Source of the DNA: DATMRF01 sp035566435 | GTDB taxonomy: Bacteria > Verrucomicrobiota > Verrucomicrobiia > Limisphaerales > UBA8199 | DNA length: 64,000 nt | Assembly: GCA_035566435.1 (NCBI GenBank) | Contig: DATMRF010000089.1 | Location: forward strand, 1-64,000 | Direction: 5' to 3' | In this document: one piece after another, positions 24,505 to 31,483 of the stretch | Numbering within the stretch: position 1 is the first letter of the stretch | Layout: each line of letters begins with the position of its first letter | Made by a program: the position numbers and the translations under genes | Notes under the pieces: model-generated | Databases searched by the model: none | What the model was told of the DNA's origin: nothing | What the model saw: the letters and a program-made list of their open reading frames with translations, nothing else

Positions 24505-25401
24505 CTAGAGATGAACAATGCGAAGGTATGGACAAATAATCAACGGTGATGTTGCAAGCAAGATGGTAAGCGTCCATGCCCGCGCCAAAGGAACCGGCCA
24601 AGCGTGAACATGAAGGCGGTCTTCGGCCAGGATAAACACACCTTGAAGGCCAAAGAACACTGCTATTTCAAAGGCTGCGAATGCGCCGAGTGCCACCAAT
24701 GCCACCCATGCGTGCATCGCGCCGCTGACGAGAAAGGCACAGCAAAGTCCGAGGTCGGGGCGGTGCTGCCGCGCCAGCGGCAGGAAGACGAACCGGTGGA
24801 GCCACGCGCTCACCAGATGGTTCCATCGCCTGCCCCAGAAATCCCGCAAGCTGCGGGCGGCAATCGGCGTGTCATGGATCGCACGCATGGCTGCGCCCGA
24901 CGCCAAGAAACAAAAATGGACGAGGTCTTTTAGAAACTCCGCCAGCGTGTAGAGAAGTATAATCCCGGCAACCAGGCGGCATAGCGCGATTACTGCATCG
25001 GGAGGATGTTGGGCGTGTGCTATATGCCGGAGGAACAAGAAGGCCGCGCCACCAACCAACCCCTCCACGATAAAACGGCCAATGATGCGAATCGACAGAA
25101 CTGGTCGGGTGTGGCCGACACGTATCCGATAACCCAAAGTAAGCATTTGCAGCAACCGAAGCCGCGCCGACGATTGCGGTGTCGCTGAGGCAGCGACGGT
25201 TATGCTGGCGACCAAGGCCGCCATGCCGCCCAAGGCCATGATCGCGTGCCATGAGGTATCCACGGGGGCGAACCATTCCAGGAAGAAACAGCAAGTCAGA
25301 AAAAAGGCGGACCCCGCCCACTGGATCGGTTTTCGCCCAACCACGAGCACCGCCGCAATCATCAGCACAGCATGTGCACAAAGGACGGCCAGTGTAAGCA
25401 T
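24505..25401 (-). CDS. MBOAT/wax-synthase-like membrane acyltransferase
   Basis: 298 residues, with about 7-8 predicted transmembrane helices from the start (MLTLAVLCAHAVLMIAAVLV). The diagnostic motif DFWGRRWNHLVSAWLHRFVF (about 188-207) and the later FLVSGAMHAWVAL with the presumed catalytic His (about 230-242) match the wax-synthase/MBOAT family, which transfers acyl groups to an alcohol or sugar within the membrane. Its ATG is 25 nt after attC-like site F and its stop precedes site E, so it is probably a cassette gene; MBOATs are a large cargo for that. Confidence 0.75.
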   Translation of the reverse strand: MLTLAVLCAHAVLMIAAVLVVGRKPIQWAGSAFFLTCCFFLEWFAPVDTSWHAIMALGGMAALVASITVAASATPQSSARLRLLQMLTLGYRIRVGHTRPVLSIRIIGRFIVEGLVGGAAFLFLRHIAHAQHPPDAVIALCRLVAGIILLYTLAEFLKDLVHFCFLASGAAMRAIHDTPIAARSLRDFWGRRWNHLVSAWLHRFVFLPLARQHRPDLGLCCAFLVSGAMHAWVALVALGAFAAFEIAVFFGLQGVFILAEDRLHVHAWPVPLARAWTLTILLATSPLIICPYLRIVHL

Positions 25402-25425
25402 CGGTAGGTGAAGAATGTCAAAGCC

Positions 25426-25514
25426 GCCTAACGTTCGCCATCACCGGCTCCGCGCTAGTGACCTCCGATATGAAACCTCGACGTGGTCGCGGAGTTCGTG
25501 TGCATGCGTTGTGA
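25426..25514 (-). other. attC-like site F
   Basis: 89 bp between the DUF1801 stop and the acyltransferase start. The R' box on the minus strand is GTTAGGC, a perfect match. The arms pair AACG/CGTT and CTCCGCG/CGCGGAG with bulged bases between. The R'' box TCACAAC is off consensus at its first base and contains one non-Y. Confidence 0.5.
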
Positions 25515-25531
25515 TACGGCGACTCCATTAA

Positions 25532-25930
25532 CTATCCCGTCCTCAGGCGCCCCTTCATATCAGTGTATGCAGTATCGATTAGCTTCCTAAGCGCCGTGGC
25601 ATTGACGTTGCATCCGGGCCTGAGTTTCACATGGCGCATGAACTTGCCAGTGCCTTCCAACAGACCCTCGGGATCAGCAATCTCCGCACCACGAAAGAAT
25701 CCGACATTAACGTGAGCTTTGAACGCATTGACATAGCCGAATGCGGCATCAGCTACACACGCAGTCGGATGGCCGTCATGCAATAACTCTCGAACGCCCT
25801 CTCCGCAGGCGCGCATGACCTCAAACCATTCCTGTGCGATCACCCCCAATTCACCCGAATGCTCACCCATCCAGACCTCGATCGCTGGGTCTCGCCTGAC
25901 CGCACTTGGGAATCGAAAAAGTTGGCTCAC
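25532..25930 (-). CDS. DUF1801 domain protein
   Basis: 132 residues from a GTG (VSQLFRFPSAVRRDPAIEVW). The open frame extends further upstream but that part is attC-like sequence. The body VWMGEHSGELGVIAQEWFEV, LLHDGHPTACVADAAFGYV, KAHVNVGFFRGAEIADPEGL and GTGKFMRHVKLRP is the near-full-length DUF1801/YdhG-like alpha/beta fold (frataxin-like). The function of this group is not known; some relatives sit near stress or metal genes. Flanked by attC-like sites F and G. Confidence 0.8.
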   Translation of the reverse strand: MSQLFRFPSAVRRDPAIEVWMGEHSGELGVIAQEWFEVMRACGEGVRELLHDGHPTACVADAAFGYVNAFKAHVNVGFFRGAEIADPEGLLEGTGKFMRHVKLRPGCNVNATALRKLIDTAYTDMKGRLRTG

Positions 25931-25993
25931 GGCGATTTCATTTCGATAGCTTGGCTGAAAACGGGAACATCGACTCTCGCGCTCTCCGGCGCC

Positions 25994-26086
25994 GTATAAC
26001 ACCCGGCCAGAGTTGCGCGGGACCAAGCGCATAGAAATGCAAACGGGACGCGCCATCCCGCGTCCACTCGAGGTCGATGGTTAGCA
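25994..26086 (-). other. attC-like site G
   Basis: The R'' box TGCTAAC (complement at 26080-26086) is the exact complement of the R' box GTTAGCA at the start of the same cassette (26381-26387). The arms carry a perfect CGCGGGA/TCCCGCG block and shorter paired blocks with bulges. The R' box is GTTATAC. 93 bp long. Confidence 0.6.
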
Positions 26087-26099
26087 TTTCGGAATTTTT

Positions 26100-26381
26100 T
26101 CATACCCTGAACCCTCTCTGTTTGGCCCATGCCTCGATTTGATCGGTCATCACGGACCACATGCTTCCCGGCTTGCTTTCCGCCTGAAGCCTTCTGATTA
26201 GCTGATCAACATCAGACTGGGCAGCATCCTGTCCTTGCTGAAACTCCAGCCACCTCTCGCAGATCTCTACGCCGTGCGCCCAGTGCGGATCATTCGGTCT
26301 TCTTGCAGCACAGCGGGCGTAGTACTTGCGGAGATTCTCCGGCCCCCGCCAGGCGTCGGGCAATGTGCTCTCCCGGGTCAT
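26100..26381 (-). CDS. 93-residue unknown protein in a cassette
   Basis: 93 residues, MTRESTLPDAWRGPENLRKY to QIEAWAKQRGFRV, predicted mainly helical and soluble, with no recognised family. The ATG shares a base with the R' box (GTTAGCATG), so the leader is essentially absent, and the stop is followed by attC-like site G. The two core boxes around it are perfect 7-base complements, making this one of the two best-supported cassettes (about 300 bp) in the window. Confidence 0.65.
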   Translation of the reverse strand: MTRESTLPDAWRGPENLRKYYARCAARRPNDPHWAHGVEICERWLEFQQGQDAAQSDVDQLIRRLQAESKPGSMWSVMTDQIEAWAKQRGFRV

Positions 26382-26474
26382 GCTAACGACGCTGCGCAGT
26401 GGCGTGCCGCCGATGAACCACCTTTGCGCAACACAATTGCAACCGGCGCATCCACTGCTGCGGCCGGGTTAGTC
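26381..26474 (-). other. attC-like site H
   Basis: 94 bp with R' box GTTAGCA and R'' box GACTAAC on the minus strand. Terminal arms pair CCACTG/CAGTGG plus GC-rich blocks with bulges. It separates the 80- and 93-residue genes; the stop of the upstream gene falls in the R'' box. Confidence 0.5.
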
Positions 26475-26711
26475 GCTCGATTGTCCGTGCGCATCTGGGA
26501 CAATATACTGTGTGAGACCCCGTGCAACCAGCTCGTGCTCGATCTCACGCGACAACTGGCGGACAACTTCTCCGCCGGAGCGGCCCCTAACCGTCCGGTC
26601 AGTTTTCGGTAACCCACGGTAACCTGTGGTAACCGTACGGTAACCCATAGTAACCGATAGTAACCGATCCCGCTTTTCCAGCACAATCTCAGCGACTTCC
26701 TGCGCCGCCAT
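26469..26711 (-). CDS. 80-residue unknown protein
   Basis: Starts MAAQEVAEIVLEKRDRLLSV from ATG 26711, with GGAGG 5 nt upstream; a GTG 14 codons earlier is an alternative. The central residues TMGYRTVTTGYRGLPKTDR come from a tandem DNA repeat (26607-26668), and the end is RQLSREIEHELVARGLTQYI. No family recognised. The stop lies in the R'' box of attC-like site H, which is typical for cassette genes. It is the right-most member of the second cassette run. Confidence 0.5.
   Translation of the reverse strand: MAAQEVAEIVLEKRDRLLSVTMGYRTVTTGYRGLPKTDRTVRGRSGGEVVRQLSREIEHELVARGLTQYIVPDAHGQSSD
26607..26668. repeat. six-copy GGTAACC tandem repeat
   Basis: Six degenerate units of 10-11 bp with core GTAACC (CGGTAACCCA, CGGTAACCTGT, GGTAACCGTA, CGGTAACCCA, TAGTAACCGA, TAGTAACCGA). 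The core GGTAACC is itself a palindrome. It lies inside an 80-residue coding frame. It could be an iteron-like protein-binding array or simple slippage. Confidence 0.65.
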
Positions 26712-26850
26712 GATGCCTCCGAGCTCCCCGAAGTCGGTCTCCGCCCTCCTCACGCCTCAGGCCGAGGGCAGGATTTTGGGGCTATCGCGGCGCGGGGCGT
26801 TTCCGTAGAATCCGGGCAGGCAACACGATCCTTCGGGGAGAATTGTTCTG

Positions 26851-28320
26851 ATGTACATTGTCATGATTGCACCGGAATGCGCGCCGGCGGCCAAAGTCGG
26901 CGGCCTCGCGGACGTCGTTCATGGCCTGTCCAAGGAACTGAGCATCCGCGGCAATGCAGTCGAGATCATCCTGCCCAAGTATGACTGCATGCGGTACGAC
27001 CAGATCTGGGGCCTCACCAAGACCTATAGTGATCTCTGGGTGCCGTTCTACAACCAGTCGGTCCACTGCGACGTGTATTTCGGATGGGTGGATGGCTTGA
27101 AATGCTTTTTCATCGAACCGCATTCGGACCGCAATTTTTTCAACCGGGGCATCTTTTACGGGCACCATGACGACGGCGAGCGGTTCGCGTTTTTCTGCCG
27201 GGCGGCGCTGGAGTTCATGCTCAAGGCGAACAAGCATCCGGAGGTGATCCATTGCCACGATTGGCAGACGGCGCTGGTGCCGGTGCTGTTGTACGAGGTC
27301 TATCAACACCTGGGGATGCGGCACCCGCGAGTCTGCTTCACGCTGCATAACGTGGGGCACCAGGGAATTAATGGCGAACACCTGCTGCGAGCCGTGGGGT
27401 TGAACCCGGGCACCGTAATGACCTACGACCGGCTGCTGGACGACCACCGGCGCGGCGCCATCAATTTGATGAAGGGTGGGATCGTGTATGCCAACTTCGT
27501 GACGACTGTTTCGCCGCGGTATGCGGACGAAATCCGGCACACGCACCTGGGGATGGGCTTGCAGCGGGTGCTGGGGATGCATCACCAGAAATTCGGCGGC
27601 GTCCTGAACGGGATTGATTACGGGGTGTGGAACCCGGAGGTGGATTCGCACATTGCGAGGCGTTACGGCATCGGGTCGGTGCAGGACAAGTACGCGAACA
27701 AGGAGGCGCTGAGGAATCGCTTGTGGCTGCGGGGCGGCATCAAGCCGCTGGTGTCATTTGTGGGCCGGCTCGACCCGCAGAAGGGGGTGGAGCTGATTCT
27801 GCGCGCGGTGCCCTACTGCCTGGAGCGCGGCTGCCAGTTTGTGCTCCTGGGGGCCAGCCCGCAGGGAAATATCAACGCCGCGTTTTGGAACCTGAAGTGG
27901 CGGTTCAACGATAACCCCGATTGCCACCTGGAAATCGGCTACAACGAGGAACTGGCGCATCTCATCTATGCCGGGTCGGACTTAATCCTGGTCCCCAGCG
28001 AGTACGAACCGTGCGGGCTGACGCAGCTCATCGGCTTGAAATACGGAACGCTGCCCGTCGTGAGGAACACCGGAGGGCTGGCGGACACGGTTTTCGACGC
28101 GAACTACGCGCCCAGGCCGTATCATGAGAGGAATGGGTACGTGTTCAACGATTACAACTGGCAGGGGCTGGAATCCGCGCTGCAGCGGGCGATCGGCATG
28201 TTTAATCATTTTCCGCAGCATTTCCGCGAGTTGATGGTAAACGGCATGCGGTGCGATTATTCGTGGAATTATCCGGGGCAGAATTATTTGAACATTTATA
28301 ATTATATTAAGGCTCCGTAG
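26851..28320 (+). CDS. glgA: glycogen/starch synthase (GT5)
   Basis: 489 residues from ATG 26851 (GGGGAG upstream). The GT-B fold is complete: ADP-glucose loop KVGGLADVVHGL at residues 16-27, the mid-protein EVIHCHDWQTALVP and FTLHNVGHQG, VSFVGRLDPQKGV at the second domain, and the C-terminal SEYEPCGLTQLIGLKYG with conserved E, then RNTGGLADTV. It adds glucose from ADP-glucose (possibly UDP-glucose) to the end of an alpha-1,4-glucan. It heads a same-strand run with two glucan-dikinase-like genes, so the polymer made may be phosphorylated. No glgB or glgC is in the window. Confidence 0.96.
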   Translation: MYIVMIAPECAPAAKVGGLADVVHGLSKELSIRGNAVEIILPKYDCMRYDQIWGLTKTYSDLWVPFYNQSVHCDVYFGWVDGLKCFFIEPHSDRNFFNRGIFYGHHDDGERFAFFCRAALEFMLKANKHPEVIHCHDWQTALVPVLLYEVYQHLGMRHPRVCFTLHNVGHQGINGEHLLRAVGLNPGTVMTYDRLLDDHRRGAINLMKGGIVYANFVTTVSPRYADEIRHTHLGMGLQRVLGMHHQKFGGVLNGIDYGVWNPEVDSHIARRYGIGSVQDKYANKEALRNRLWLRGGIKPLVSFVGRLDPQKGVELILRAVPYCLERGCQFVLLGASPQGNINAAFWNLKWRFNDNPDCHLEIGYNEELAHLIYAGSDLILVPSEYEPCGLTQLIGLKYGTLPVVRNTGGLADTVFDANYAPRPYHERNGYVFNDYNWQGLESALQRAIGMFNHFPQHFRELMVNGMRCDYSWNYPGQNYLNIYNYIKAP

Positions 28321-28338
28321 TGGGCCAACGTGAGATCG

Positions 28339-28360
28339 GGGACGCAGAGGACTGCGTCCC
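28339..28360. repeat. GGGACGCAG hairpin between glgA and the GWD-like gene
   Basis: GGGACGCAG and CTGCGTCCC pair around a 4-base loop. It could attenuate transcription, but the sequence matches the GGTAGGGACGC palindromic family seen at 45591 and 50830, so an inserted repeat is at least as likely. Confidence 0.55.
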
Positions 28361-28386
28361 TACCAGATTTAGATTAAGACGACGCA

Positions 28387-31300
28387 GTGAACGGAACTGA
28401 ACAAGAGCAGACGACGACAACCCAAACCGTCACGACGCGAGGCGGGTTGAAGCTGGTGGCGCAAACGCGCCGGCGGGAGTCGGACGTGGAAGTGACGCTG
28501 CAAGCGCCGTCCGCGCCGGGGTTCGTGCTGCACTGGGGAGTGCGCCAGCCGAAGGTGGAGGGTTGGGGCCTGCCGCCGCAGCCGGCCTGGCCGCCTGGCA
28601 CCGTCCAGGTTGACCGAGCCGCGGTGCAAACCCCCTTCCCCAAAGGCAACGGGCAGGCCGAGCTGGTCATTCGCTTGAGCCCGCCCGCGGATTATTCCGC
28701 GCTGGAGTTTGTTCTCTTTTTCCCCGGTGAAAAGCGCTGGGACAACAACGGCGGGCGCAATTACCAAATCCTCCTGGCTGAGCCGCCACGCCAACCCGCG
28801 GCGCGTCAACCCGCGGCAGGCCAGCCGGGAGCGGGCCAGACTGGCGAGATTGCCGAGGAGATCGTGCGGGCGGAGACGACGCACAATTCGTGGACGCTGA
28901 TGCATCGGTTCAACCTGTGCTATGATTTGCTCGAGCGCGTTCGCGGCAGCCTCGACGGTTTGGCGCTGATTTACGTCTATCTGCGGTTCTCGGCGATTCG
29001 CCAGTTGACCTGGCAACGGAACTATAACACGAAGCCCAAGGAACTGGCTCACGCCCAGGAGCGCCTGACCCAAAAGCTCACCGAGATTTACCGCAACGAG
29101 CCCGGCAGCCGGCCACTGGTGCGCTTGACCCTGGCGACGGTGGGGCGGGGTGGCGAAGGCCAACGGATCCGCGATGAGATTCTCGTCATCATGCACCGCC
29201 ACCACGTCAAGGAGGTGAGCGGGCATTTCCTGGAGGAGTGGCACCAGAAGCTCCACAACAACACCACCCCGGATGACATGGTGATTTGCGAGGCGTATCT
29301 CGCGTTTCTCCGAAGCAACGGCAACCTGGATTTGTTTTATCAAACCCTCGAGGCGGGCGGGGTCACACGCCAGCGCCTGGAAAGTTTTGAGCGCCCTATC
29401 CGCAGCCATCCGGATTTCGTTCCGCATTTGAAGGACCCGCTCATCCATGACTTCGAGAACTTCCTGCGCATTCTCAAAGCCAGTCACTCGGGAACGGACC
29501 TGGAGACCGCGATCAATGCGGCGCGGGGCCAGCTCGACGGTGGTTTGCAGGGGCTCCTAAATTACCTTTGGGAACATCGCAACGACCAGGGGGAACGGGT
29601 CCTGGACCTCGTGCAGCAGCTCACCGACGCCCGCCGCCGGTTGTCGAGCCTGTTCAGCCGGGGCGCCGGCCTGCGCGAATCGCTCTACCTGGATCTCGCG
29701 CTGGAACAACTGCTCCGCGCGGCGGTCGAACGGAATATTCATTTGGACCTCAGCGGCGATCAGTTGGTGGACCTGATCGGATGGGTCCTGGAGAATGTGA
29801 CGCTGTCCGCTGAAGACCCGGAGTTGGCGGCAAGCTCCCGGCATTGGGCGCGGCTGCAATCGCTGCCGCGATTCGGCGCGGTGTGGTCGCTTCACGCGAA
29901 GTCGGTAGTGGACCGGGCCGCGCGGGCGCTCAGCGGGTGGATTGATCGCGTTTATCACTTGCTGCAGCCCAAGGCGGAGTTTCTCGGGCAAGGTTTTAAG
30001 GCTGAGCCCTGGACGATTACCCTGTTCAGCGAAGAGGTGGTGCGGGGCGGCAGCCTGGGGTTTGTGCTCTCGCTCCTGCTGCGCCACCTCGATCCGTTGC
30101 TGCGCCAGGCGGCGCACATCGGCAACTGGCAGATCATCAGCCGCGGCAGCGGCGCCGGCCTGGTCGAGGTCGTCGAGGCCTTGCGTTCCATCCAGGGCAA
30201 ACGTTTCGAAAGCCCCAGGGTGGTGGTGGCTGACAATGTCGCCGGCGACGAGGAAATCCCGGAAGGTGTAACCGCGGTCATTGCTCCTGACGTCGTGGAC
30301 ATCGTTTCCCACGTGGCGGTGCGCGCAAGGAATGCCAAGGTGCTATTCGCCTCCTGCCACAACGCTGAGCTGTTGCAGCATCTGAAATCTCTCCGGGGAC
30401 GTTATGTCCAGCTGGAAGTCAGCCCGGCTGGGGACGTAACCGCCGTCGAAAGCGCGCCGACCGCGTCCGCCCCTGTCCCGAGCCAACGGACGGCGCGTCT
30501 GTCCGTTCCGGCGCGAGCTTTCACAAAGTTTGCGATCCCGCTGGCACAGTTCGACGAGAAGGTGGTGGGCGGCAAAGCCTGCCACCAGGCAGAGCTTCGT
30601 GGCCGCCTGCCGGAATGGATTCGGCTGCCGGCTTCGGCCGCGCTACCGTTTGGCGTATTCGAGAAAGTGCTGGGCCTCGGACTGAACCAAGACGTCGCCA
30701 AGCGCTACGCAGAGTTGGTTCGGCAGACCGCGAATGGCGGCACTGAACCGCTGGCGGCGCTGCGGGAAACCGTGCTGGGTTTGGCCGTGCCGGAGGAGCT
30801 GAAGGCCGCCTTGCGCGAAGCGATGATCGCTGCCGGCCTCGCCTGGCCCGAGGACTGGGAGGCGGCATGGACCCGCATCAAGCAGGTCTGGGCCTCCAAG
30901 TGGAACGAGCGCGCTTTCCTGAGCCGTGAGCGGATCGGGCTGTCCGACGACGCGCTGTACATGGCGGTGTTGATTCAGGAAGTGGTGCCGGCGGATTACG
31001 CTTTCGTGCTCCACACGGTTAACCCTTCCAGCGGCAACCGCGACGAGTTGTTCGGCGAGGTGGTGCTGGGTCTAGGGGAAACGCTCGTGGGTAATTATCC
31101 CGGCCGGGCGTTGAGTTTTGTTTTTCGCAAAACGACTGGGGAGCAGTCCCTCCTTTCTTTTCCGAGCAAGAGTGTCGGCCTTTACGGGGACGGTTTGATC
31201 TTCCGCTCCGATTCCAATGGTGAGGACCTGGCGGGTTACGCGGGGGCTGGTCTTTATGACAGCGTCCTGCTGAAAACTCCGCGGCAGGTGGATTTGGATT

Positions 31301-31476
31301 ATTCGCAGCAGCCACTGGTTTGGGACGAGCCCTTCCGCGAAAAGCTGCTCGACACCATCGCGCGCATCGGCCTGGAGGTGGAGGGAGTCAGCGGCTCGCC
31401 GCAAGACCTCGAAGGAGCGGTCGCCGGCGGCAGCTGCTACGTGGTGCAGACCCGGCCGCAGGTCGGGCTTGAATGA
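28387..31476 (+). CDS. alpha-glucan water dikinase (GWD)-like protein
   Basis: 1029 residues from a GTG. Residues about 15-135 resemble one CBM45 starch-binding module (FVLHWGVRQPKVEGWGLPP, AVQTPF, LEFVLFF, RWDNNGGRNYQI). The central part follows plant GWD order (LEEWHQKLHNNTTPDDMVIC; LKASHSGTDLETAI). The phosphohistidine domain has catalytic H642 in DIVSHVAVRARNAKVLFASC, very close to the plant GWD1 motif. The C-terminal ATP-binding domain has FRSDSNGEDLAGYAGAGLYD and ends in VVQTRPQ. GWD uses ATP and water to phosphorylate glucose C6 in alpha-glucan. The protein is shorter than plant GWD1 (about 1400) because one CBM45 and the transit peptide are missing. Downstream of glgA; its TGA precedes the PWD-like start by 7 nt. 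Confidence 0.92.
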   Translation: MNGTEQEQTTTTQTVTTRGGLKLVAQTRRRESDVEVTLQAPSAPGFVLHWGVRQPKVEGWGLPPQPAWPPGTVQVDRAAVQTPFPKGNGQAELVIRLSPPADYSALEFVLFFPGEKRWDNNGGRNYQILLAEPPRQPAARQPAAGQPGAGQTGEIAEEIVRAETTHNSWTLMHRFNLCYDLLERVRGSLDGLALIYVYLRFSAIRQLTWQRNYNTKPKELAHAQERLTQKLTEIYRNEPGSRPLVRLTLATVGRGGEGQRIRDEILVIMHRHHVKEVSGHFLEEWHQKLHNNTTPDDMVICEAYLAFLRSNGNLDLFYQTLEAGGVTRQRLESFERPIRSHPDFVPHLKDPLIHDFENFLRILKASHSGTDLETAINAARGQLDGGLQGLLNYLWEHRNDQGERVLDLVQQLTDARRRLSSLFSRGAGLRESLYLDLALEQLLRAAVERNIHLDLSGDQLVDLIGWVLENVTLSAEDPELAASSRHWARLQSLPRFGAVWSLHAKSVVDRAARALSGWIDRVYHLLQPKAEFLGQGFKAEPWTITLFSEEVVRGGSLGFVLSLLLRHLDPLLRQAAHIGNWQIISRGSGAGLVEVVEALRSIQGKRFESPRVVVADNVAGDEEIPEGVTAVIAPDVVDIVSHVAVRARNAKVLFASCHNAELLQHLKSLRGRYVQLEVSPAGDVTAVESAPTASAPVPSQRTARLSVPARAFTKFAIPLAQFDEKVVGGKACHQAELRGRLPEWIRLPASAALPFGVFEKVLGLGLNQDVAKRYAELVRQTANGGTEPLAALRETVLGLAVPEELKAALREAMIAAGLAWPEDWEAAWTRIKQVWASKWNERAFLSRERIGLSDDALYMAVLIQEVVPADYAFVLHTVNPSSGNRDELFGEVVLGLGETLVGNYPGRALSFVFRKTTGEQSLLSFPSKSVGLYGDGLIFRSDSNGEDLAGYAGAGLYDSVLLKTPRQVDLDYSQQPLVWDEPFREKLLDTIARIGLEVEGVSGSPQDLEGAVAGGSCYVVQTRPQVGLE

Positions 31477-31483
31477 GTGGGGC

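Noticed and set aside
25994..26056. Upstream extension of the DUF1801 frame
   Set aside because: The extra residues are encoded by the attC-like site; the family body begins later.
22554..26474. Reading the attC-like palindromes as plain transcription terminators
   Set aside because: They lack U-tracts, have bulged arms, conserved AAC/GTT ends and, in two cassettes, matching core boxes; but for the weakest sites (22554, 23590, 24419) a terminator or chance palindrome remains possible.
31469..31483. TTG start of the PWD-like gene overlapping the GWD stop
   Set aside because: An ATG five codons later fits the barrel start; the TTG cannot be excluded.
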